NCBI GenBank assembly: GCA_002401195.1
Contig: NVSI01000037.1
Location: 6,719-11,826, forward strand
Direction of reading: 5' to 3'
Source of the DNA: Alphaproteobacteria bacterium
Lineage (GTDB): Bacteria > Pseudomonadota > Alphaproteobacteria > Micavibrionales > UBA1664
DNA: 5,108 nt
The position numbers and the translations under genes are program-made. The notes beneath the pieces were generated by a model. That model ran no database searches. It had not been told where the DNA came from and worked only from the letters and a program-made list of their open reading frames with translations. Shown one piece after another: positions 1 through 4,501 of this stretch (position 1 is its first letter; every line of letters begins with the position of its first letter).

Positions 1-847
1 TCCGAAGAAGGGCTGGCTTTTTATGAATGACTTCACCGCCCTTTTTATATTTATGGTCCTTCAAAGGGTCCCGAAGGTTTTTTAACATCTCTTCATAAAT
101 AATAACAAAAGCATCCAGTTTCGCCCGATTCGTGTTCATCTCGCCCTCAAGCGAGGCCGCGACAATAAATTTTTCACGCTCTCGCATCGCGCGGTCTTTC
201 TTATTCGCAACCGCGACTTGATATTTTTGAAGGTTAATCAGGCGCTTAAAGCCCGTATAGATCACACCGCCCACAATCATCATTCCGACAAACGGCCCCA
301 AAACCATCAACGCGATCAAAAGATAAGCCATGTTTTCAGTCAGCCCAAACGCCGTATCATTTGCCCTTTTCAGCGCGCTAAAATCAGAACCACCAGGGAG
401 GAGTTCAGCCCATAAGCCACTTCGTCCGCGGCGGGCGGAAAGCTCCGCCTTTTTATAAACATCTTCAAAAACGCCGCCTCGTATCGCCGCGCGATTCGCC
501 ATGGCATACCCCGCCTCGATCAGTGAGAGGGCCAAATCCCGTTCTCCAAACCCGATACACTGCGCCGAAGCGGAAATAGACGACGCCCATTTTTTAATCG
601 AACAATTCACCGGTGCATCATTGACAAGCGTTTCAAGGTAAAGCTGCGCCGCGACTTTATGCTCATTTGAAATAAGGCCCACCCCCCACAAAGTCACATT
701 AACATGACGAGACGACGCGACCGCACCCGACAATACCATTGGCTGCGTCACAATCACATCGCGCAACAAAACTTGTTTGCCCGTTTGCGCCGTGGCGACG
801 CCGGTCAGGGCCAATAAAAACAATGTGATCAATGTGAAAAACTTCAT
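1..847 (-). CDS. Membrane-anchored, catalytically degenerate SNase-like (thermonuclease fold) protein, 3' end cut by window edge
   Basis: The minus-strand frame is open from an ATG at 847 to the left edge, giving 282 residues with no stop. Residues 1-20 are a classic signal peptide (KFF start, hydrophobic core, ATA cleavage site before Gln21). Residues about 25-150 resemble the staphylococcal nuclease family: a 'TLWGVG' strand at 52-57, paired Cys82 and Cys97, 'ERDLALSLIEAGYAMA' at 102-117, and the hallmark 'ARRGRSGLWAE' at 138-148. The DGDT segment, the Arg/Asp/Glu of 'RLWGIDAPE' and the Arg of 'DRYGR' are all replaced, so nuclease activity is doubtful. A hydrophobic helix at about 172-198 should anchor the protein. 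The remaining tail (200-282) is charged and helical (KKDRAMREREK), possibly coiled coil, with many Lys near the edge. I infer a periplasmic SNase-like domain and a cytoplasmic tail. The function is unknown, but the fold assignment is fairly secure. Confidence 0.8.
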   Translation of the reverse strand, partial: MKFFTLITLFLLALTGVATAQTGKQVLLRDVIVTQPMVLSGAVASSRHVNVTLWGVGLISNEHKVAAQLYLETLVNDAPVNCSIKKWASSISASAQCIGFGERDLALSLIEAGYAMANRAAIRGGVFEDVYKKAELSARRGRSGLWAELLPGGSDFSALKRANDTAFGLTENMAYLLIALMVLGPFVGMMIVGGVIYTGFKRLINLQKYQVAVANKKDRAMREREKFIVAASLEGEMNTNRAKLDAFVIIYEEMLKNLRDPLKDHKYKKGGEVIHKKPALLR

Positions 848-854
848 ACCCCAT

Positions 855-882
855 ATGATAACGAAAAACACACGAATGCAAA
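855..882 (-). promoter_or_regulatory. Candidate promoter of the SNase-like gene
   Basis: On the minus strand, TTTGCA (877-882) and TATCAT (855-860) are separated by 16 nt. The -10-like hexamer ends only 7 nt before the ATG at 847, so transcription could begin at or next to the start codon. No convincing Shine-Dalgarno site is present; only GGGG lies close by. The whole 75-bp gap (848-922) is shared with the divergent gene at 923, for which I could not pick a clear promoter. Confidence 0.35.
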
Positions 883-922
883 AGATTTGATTTTACCTTA
901 AAAACACGTCACAAATAGAGAC

Positions 923-1444
923 ATGAAAATCAACTACAAGGAACTCATGAGTAAATTAGGCGTCGGGCGCGAGCTCAACCCCTATGAAACCCAGCCATGG
1001 ATGCATTACGACGAAGACACATCCCTCACATGCGAAGGGGAAGTCCGCTGTAACAGCGATAAAGTCGAAATCGAGGCCGAATTACAATTTATGTACGACA
1101 CACCGCCCGAGGGAAAACCACCCGTTGAACAAATTTGCCGCATCATGGTTGAACAACAAGCCCGCCTGAACGGCGATTATACCGTCACAGGCATATGGAT
1201 TCGCGGCGAAAGCTGGATTAATAAATTCCACGGCTGGGAAGCAGCGTCTTGTAATTTTTTCCGATCCTGCGTCCGTGAAATCAAAGGAGGACGCGTTCCC
1301 GACATTGACGATATTCTTTCAAAAGAAATGAAGGACAGCAGCTTTTTTGGATCAAACCAAGGGGACGGATCGAACAAATCGCCAAAAATAAACACGGCGA
1401 ACCTGATGTACGACATGAAAAATAAAGGCGGACAAGGATTTTAA
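923..1444 (+). CDS. Uncharacterised soluble protein, 173 aa
   Basis: I do not recognise this protein. The ATG at 923 is the first in-frame start and gives a compact, codon-plausible frame of 173 residues with no signal peptide or membrane segment, so it is probably cytoplasmic. Residues 1-135 look folded: an acidic, strand-rich part (about 30-60, with Cys37 and Cys43), a helix around 'VEQICRIMVEQQARL' (68-82), then an aromatic, Trp-rich stretch (Trp92, Trp98, Trp105) with Cys110 and Cys116. Residues 140-173 are a polar Gly/Ser/Asn/Lys-rich tail that is probably disordered and ends in GQGF. The five cysteines do not form a recognisable metal-binding spacing. The gene stands alone, divergent from the SNase-like gene and convergent with the hydrolase. 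No good ribosome-binding site precedes the ATG. Overlapping frames on both strands are shorter and look like shadows. Confidence 0.75.
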   Translation: MKINYKELMSKLGVGRELNPYETQPWMHYDEDTSLTCEGEVRCNSDKVEIEAELQFMYDTPPEGKPPVEQICRIMVEQQARLNGDYTVTGIWIRGESWINKFHGWEAASCNFFRSCVREIKGGRVPDIDDILSKEMKDSSFFGSNQGDGSNKSPKINTANLMYDMKNKGGQGF

Positions 1445-1460
1445 TCCCGCCCACCTTTTT
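1418..1460. terminator. Putative bidirectional terminator between convergent genes
   Basis: GGCG (1427-1430) pairs with CGCC (1448-1451), and GGAT (1436-1439) pairs with ATCC (1444-1447) around a short loop, with a five-base bulge (1431-1435) on one side. On the plus strand the hairpin is followed by CACC and then five T (1456-1460). On the minus strand it is followed directly by TTTATTTTT (1426-1418). It could therefore end both the 923-1444 gene, whose stop codon lies inside the hairpin, and the hydrolase gene at 1488. The bulge makes the stem imperfect. Confidence 0.45.
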
Positions 1461-1487
1461 CAAATTCTCTTATATCGTTTTTAAAAC

Positions 1488-2180
1488 CTAAGCCGCAGCC
1501 TTGGCCTTATTTTCAAGCAAAGCCTTCACATCAATATGACGGCCAGCACGTTCCTTATTCAGGTAATCATTCACCGTTTCGATCAATGTTCCCATCTGAC
1601 CACGGTAAAAGTGATTACAGTTTTCAATCAATTTATAATCAATATCAATGCCCTTTTGCGCGCGAAGACGTTCTGCGAACTCTTGAACATCGGCGTGTGG
1701 GACAATTGTGTCTTGATCGCCATGGACAATCAAACCTGATGTCGGGCACGGAGCCAAGAACGTAAAGTCTTCGGTATTAGCCGGCGGTGAAACAGACACC
1801 CAACCACGGATTTCAGGACGACGCATCAATAATTGCATGCCGATCCATGAACCGAATGAAAAACCACCAACCCAAACATAGGGCGCATTTTTGTTTAATT
1901 CCTGCATCCAATCCAGCGCGGCCGCTGCATCCGCTAATTCGCCTTCACCTCCAGAATATTCACCTTGAGATTTTCCAACGCCGCGAAAATTAAAACGCAA
2001 CGTTGAAAACCCACGCGCGGCAAATGTTTGAAACAGACTGTACGTCACGCGGTTATTCATTGTGCCGCCGTGTTCTGGGTGCGGATGTAAAATCAACGCA
2101 AGCGGTGCATTTGGTGTTTTTGAATGAGTGTAATTGCCTTCGAGACGCCCTTCGGAGCCGGTAATAATAATATCTGGCAT
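1488..2180 (-). CDS. Alpha/beta hydrolase of the COG2945 type (dienelactone-hydrolase-like), 230 aa
   Basis: This is a complete single-domain alpha/beta hydrolase, probably a cytoplasmic esterase-like enzyme; no signal peptide or membrane helix is seen. The family signature 'HPHPEHGGTMNN' occupies residues 32-43, followed by 'FNFRGVGKSQG' (63-73), which is conserved around the oxyanion region. The catalytic triad can be read directly: Ser108 in the nucleophile elbow GFSFG (106-110), Asp157 in 'HGDQDTIVP' (153-161), and His190 in 'CNHFYRG' (188-194). The length is normal for the family, with a short Lys/Ala-rich C-terminal tail (about 213-230). The ATG at 2180 is chosen because the following residues align with the usual family N-terminus; no clear ribosome-binding site precedes it. 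The substrate is unknown. It is divergent from the desulfurase operon across the AT-rich spacer; from memory, such hydrolases often lie near Fe-S genes in alphaproteobacteria, but the meaning is unclear. Confidence 0.93.
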   Translation of the reverse strand: MPDIIITGSEGRLEGNYTHSKTPNAPLALILHPHPEHGGTMNNRVTYSLFQTFAARGFSTLRFNFRGVGKSQGEYSGGEGELADAAAALDWMQELNKNAPYVWVGGFSFGSWIGMQLLMRRPEIRGWVSVSPPANTEDFTFLAPCPTSGLIVHGDQDTIVPHADVQEFAERLRAQKGIDIDYKLIENCNHFYRGQMGTLIETVNDYLNKERAGRHIDVKALLENKAKAAA

Positions 2181-2294
2181 AGAGTTAAACCAACTTTCTG
2201 AGTTATGTTTTTATTTCTTATGGATATGATTAATAAAGTATTTTAGGAATAAATGTCCAGAGAAAAATGATAAACAACTGTTTTATATAGATTT

Positions 2295-2303
2295 TGTGGA
2301 TAA
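2295..2303 (-). promoter_or_regulatory. Perfect consensus DnaA box (TTATCCACA on minus strand)
   Basis: The plus strand reads TGTGGATAA, the exact complement of the strong DnaA-binding consensus TTATCCACA. It lies in the middle of the AT-rich spacer, about 95 bp upstream of the desulfurase start. A single 9-mer can occur by chance, so the match is certain but DnaA binding is inferred. Confidence 0.45.
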
Positions 2304-2361
2304 CTCATATACGATATTTTATAACTTACCAAAATATGACTCGCACCAAACGTAACTATTC

Positions 2362-2391
2362 TTGATCTCACGATCGATTTATCCCTATAGT
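2362..2391 (+). promoter_or_regulatory. Candidate sigma-70-type promoter of the desulfurase-ferredoxin operon
   Basis: TTGATC (2362-2367) and TATAGT (2386-2391) are separated by 18 nt, close to the housekeeping consensus. The -10 hexamer ends 6 nt before the ATG at 2398 and no Shine-Dalgarno site lies between, so the mRNA may start at the ATG. This also argues against an in-frame TTG at 2362 being the translation start, since that codon lies in the -35 element. The palindromic CGATCG (2371-2376) falls in the spacer; I recognise no IscR or RirA operator. Confidence 0.45.
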
Positions 2392-2397
2392 GCATCC

Positions 2398-3495
2398 ATG
2401 ATTTATATGGACCACAACGCAACAACAACCATGCACCCCAAGGTCGGACACCTGATCATGGACATCATGAGCGAAACAGGGAATGGGTCGGCCACACATT
2501 GCGCTGGGCAACGCGCTGCGATGCATATTGAGCGCGCTCGCGAACAAATAGCCGCGGCCGTCAACACACGTCCAGCCCAAGTCATATTCACCAGCTGCGC
2601 CACGGAATCCATCAATACAATCCTTAAAACATTCAAAGGCGAACGTATCCTTGCCTCCACAGCCGAACACGCAGCGATCCTTGATTGCGGACATGCGGAA
2701 ATGGAAAATGTTCCCGTCACACCCGACGGAATTATCGATTTAGATGCGCTTGAATCCTCACTGAAACGAGAACCGCACGCCAAACTTTTGAACATCATCA
2801 TGGTGAATAACGAAACAGGAGTCATCAACCCCGTAAAAGAAGCCGTCGCCCTCGCGCATCAATATGGCACCCTTGTTCATGTCGATGCGGTTCAAGCGCT
2901 TGGAAAAACTCCAGTGGATTTTAAAGACCTCGGCGCGGATTACATGTCTCTTTCATCACATAAATTCGGCGGCCCTCAGGGCGTTGGGTGCTTTATCTTT
3001 GCCTCAAAAAAACCTGTTCGTCCTTTATTGGTTGGCGGAAAACAAGAAAAAAAACAACGCGCCGGAACATCCAATACCGCAGGGATCGCGGGGATGGGAT
3101 TAGCGGCAGAAATCGCAACATCCAATATCGCGCGATACGATGAATTATCATCATGGCGAGGCGACCTTGAAACACAAATATCAAATGCCCTTGACGGCAT
3201 CACAATCAACGGGGAAAACGCGTCACGCGTGGGAAACACATCATCCCTCACATGCCGCGGCATCACAAATACGGTTCAAATGCTGAGTTTAGATTTAGAA
3301 AAAATTTGCGTTTCTGGCGGATCCGCATGTTCCAGCGGCGTTGCGAAACCATCCCATGTTTTAACCGCCATGGGGTTAAATGAAAATGATGCCTTGGCGA
3401 CCATTCGCATATCAATGGGTTGGAATACAACGCGCGATGATGTCGATAATTTTATCAGCCAGTATATTAAAATCATAACCCGCCTAAGGACTTGA
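2398..3495 (+). CDS. Cysteine desulfurase, NifS/IscS-like (group I), 365 aa
   Basis: This PLP enzyme converts L-cysteine to L-alanine and passes the sulfur as persulfide to Fe-S cluster assembly and other thio-cofactor pathways in the cytoplasm. The N-terminus 'MIYMDHNATT' is that of the family and fixes the ATG at 2398; the in-frame TTG 36 bp upstream would add a tail with no family counterpart. Visible active-site elements are His91 ('AEHAA'), Asn137 ('NNETG'), Asp163 and Gln166 ('HVDAVQ'), the PLP-binding Lys189 ('SSHKFGGP'), and the persulfide Cys311 in 'GGSACSSG', the group I loop rather than the SufS 'RxGHHC' form. The C-terminal 'RISMGWNTT' (337-345) is typical. Small oddities are 'ATTT' for the usual 'ATTP' and Cys67 in 'FTSCATE' where Gly is common. 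At 365 residues it is shorter than the roughly 400-residue IscS. The ferredoxin gene starts 8 bp downstream, so the two are probably cotranscribed. Whether it acts as IscS, NifS or a Suf-partner enzyme cannot be told here. Confidence 0.95.
   Translation: MIYMDHNATTTMHPKVGHLIMDIMSETGNGSATHCAGQRAAMHIERAREQIAAAVNTRPAQVIFTSCATESINTILKTFKGERILASTAEHAAILDCGHAEMENVPVTPDGIIDLDALESSLKREPHAKLLNIIMVNNETGVINPVKEAVALAHQYGTLVHVDAVQALGKTPVDFKDLGADYMSLSSHKFGGPQGVGCFIFASKKPVRPLLVGGKQEKKQRAGTSNTAGIAGMGLAAEIATSNIARYDELSSWRGDLETQISNALDGITINGENASRVGNTSSLTCRGITNTVQMLSLDLEKICVSGGSACSSGVAKPSHVLTAMGLNENDALATIRISMGWNTTRDDVDNFISQYIKIITRLRT
3486..3490 (+). promoter_or_regulatory. Shine-Dalgarno-like site for the ferredoxin gene
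   Basis: AAGGA lies inside the last codons of the desulfurase gene. It is 13 nt from the ATG at 3504, somewhat long, but only 1 nt from the in-frame TTG at 3492, too close to use. This favours ATG 3504 as the start and suggests translational coupling. Confidence 0.35.
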
Positions 3496-3503
3496 AAACA
3501 ACC

Positions 3504-3848
3504 ATGCCGACAATGACCTTTATCACACGCAACGGAACGCCCTTGGATGTTGAGGCTCCAAACGGCCTCTCCATCATGGAAATCGCGCATAAGCATGGGT
3601 TTAGTGCAGATATAGAGGGCACATGCGGTGGATCATTGGCCTGCGCCACGTGTCATGTATGGGTTCACCCCGATTGGGTTGATAAATGCATGCCCGATGA
3701 TGGGGAGATTTCCGAAGACGAGGAAGACATGCTTGATTTAGCCTTCGACCTTAAAAAATCATCCCGCCTTTCATGTCAAATCATGATGAGCGATGATCTT
3801 GACGGCCTAACGGTTGCTATTCCCGGTGCGAAGATCGATTGGTTTTAA
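3504..3848 (+). CDS. [2Fe-2S] ferredoxin, adrenodoxin/FdVI (ISC) type, 114 aa
   Basis: This small soluble electron carrier is of the vertebrate-adrenodoxin/bacterial ISC class, which typically feeds electrons from a ferredoxin reductase into Fe-S cluster assembly or to monooxygenases. Cys41, Cys47, Cys50 (C-X5-C-X2-C) and Cys91 ('SRLSCQI') are the expected cluster ligands. The block 'GTCGGSLACATCHVWV' (39-54) is the family signature. The very acidic stretch 65-78 ('EISEDEEDMLD') matches the partner-docking helix of adrenodoxins. An extra Cys62 follows the cluster loop. I chose ATG 3504 because family members begin 'MPxxTFI'; TTG 3492 or ATG 3513 remain possible. It follows the desulfurase by 8 bp, which supports a role in cluster assembly. 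Its last 32 bp overlap, on the opposite strand, the end of the membrane-protein gene, so no separate terminator fits between them. I recognise the family with confidence; the exact partner is inferred. Confidence 0.93.
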   Translation: MPTMTFITRNGTPLDVEAPNGLSIMEIAHKHGFSADIEGTCGGSLACATCHVWVHPDWVDKCMPDDGEISEDEEDMLDLAFDLKKSSRLSCQIMMSDDLDGLTVAIPGAKIDWF

Positions 3849-4467
3849 ACCATAAAAGGCAGACGCATAAAAACATGCACACCGCCGCCAGCTCGAACGT
3901 TTCCTCAACCAGAGACATGCTGTAACTGTTTTCTTGATGGAATTCTTTCAAAGACGGCGCAAGGCGTTTCAATGAATCCAATATTTTAGCAAAACCCAAC
4001 GATCCAACAGCCAAAAAAACAGCCAAAGCCGTTTCTTCGAACTTCAACACATCCGCGATCCAGCCTTTAAAGTGATATCGGATCAACCGATATGCACACG
4101 CCGCGATCAACACAATTACAAGAGAGCCTGCGACTTTCTCCCCCATTGGGGCAACATCCCCCGAATAAAAACGTAATTTTAAAAAAGAATCACTCGTAAA
4201 GGCCCTGTGCATATCCATTTCGCGCAAACACGCCAGCGCCATAAAAAATGAAAACAAACCCCATGCCTCCGCTCGTGTTTTCAATGCAACAATAAAGGCA
4301 ATCGCGGCGACAAGAGCAAACCCCGCGGCCGTCGCGTTTTCTATCGCACCATTTTCCGCCCCAAGAAGCCGAATATTTTGTTCATCCAAACATAAAAATG
4401 CCACGGATAAAAACACCATAGCCGACATAAAAATCGCCGATGTATAAATCATAAAAAAACGATGCAT
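3817..4467 (-). CDS. Uncharacterised multi-pass inner-membrane protein, 216 aa
   Basis: I cannot name a function. Hydrophobic segments at about 5-27, 44-62, 68-82, 111-130, 146-165 and 190-206 suggest five or six membrane helices, so it should sit in the inner membrane. Conserved-looking polar motifs lie near helix ends: 'ENGAIEN' (38-44), 'LREMDMHRAF' (81-90), 'FLKLRFYSG' (95-103), and 'VEETFEL' (187-193) before the last helix. Acidic residues recur in these motifs (Glu38, Glu43, Glu83, Asp85, Glu188, Glu189), and I recall similar patterns in hypothetical membrane proteins of other proteobacteria without a known role. The ATG at 4467 is chosen because it directly precedes the first helix; a weak GCGGGA abuts it. 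The 3' end overlaps the ferredoxin gene by 32 bp tail to tail, and the 5' end is 28 bp from the divergent rarA start. Base composition resembles its neighbours. Confidence 0.85.
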   Translation of the reverse strand: MHRFFMIYTSAIFMSAMVFLSVAFLCLDEQNIRLLGAENGAIENATAAGFALVAAIAFIVALKTRAEAWGLFSFFMALACLREMDMHRAFTSDSFLKLRFYSGDVAPMGEKVAGSLVIVLIAACAYRLIRYHFKGWIADVLKFEETALAVFLAVGSLGFAKILDSLKRLAPSLKEFHQENSYSMSLVEETFELAAVCMFLCVCLLWFKTNRSSHRE

Positions 4468-4473
4468 TCCCGC

Positions 4474-4501
4474 ACCATAAGGGATATAAAAAAGAATGCA
4501 A
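4474..4501 (-). promoter_or_regulatory. Candidate promoter of the membrane-protein gene, overlapping the rarA start
   Basis: On the minus strand, TTGCAT (4496-4501) and TATGGT (4474-4479) are 16 nt apart. The -10-like hexamer ends 6 nt before the ATG at 4467. The -35 element covers the ATG of rarA on the other strand, so expression of the two genes could interfere. On the plus strand TATAAA (4485-4490) lies 5 nt before the rarA ATG, but without a matching -35. Confidence 0.3.

Larger units (their letters stand above)
2181..2397. other. AT-rich divergent intergenic spacer
   Basis: This 217-bp gap separates the divergent hydrolase and desulfurase genes. By hand count, 2181-2340 has 38 G/C in 160 bases (about 24%), far below the flanking genes. 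It holds no convincing gene. It contains a perfect DnaA-box 9-mer at 2295-2303, two 7-of-9 matches (minus strand near 2219-2227, plus strand 2379-2387), one GANTC site (GACTC, 2338-2342) of the kind methylated by CcrM in alphaproteobacteria, and a short inverted repeat AAACA-AC-TGTTT (2272-2283). It must also carry the promoters of both flanking genes. Confidence 0.7.

Noticed and set aside
699..881. A 60-codon minus-strand frame starting at 881
   Set aside because: It is out of frame with the signal-peptide/SNase-like gene that starts at 847, which has far better protein features over the same DNA.
1283..1290. Strong Shine-Dalgarno-like AAAGGAGG inside the 923-1444 gene
   Set aside because: No ATG or GTG at a suitable distance opens a credible internal frame; it encodes an ordinary Lys-Gly-Gly stretch and is probably chance.
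2272..2283. Short inverted repeat AAACA-AC-TGTTT as an operator or hairpin
   Set aside because: Only five paired bases, all but one pair A-T, in a very AT-rich region; expected by chance and with no recognised regulator.
2362..2397. TTG-initiated N-terminal extension of the desulfurase
   Set aside because: The added residues have no counterpart in the family, and the TTG lies in a plausible -35 element whose -10 is just upstream of ATG 2398.
2403..2828. A 141-codon minus-strand frame (and a 108-codon one at 2368-2694) inside the desulfurase gene
   Set aside because: Both lie antisense to a strongly conserved enzyme gene; the translations have no recognisable domain and low-complexity Ser/Arg/Cys composition typical of shadow frames.
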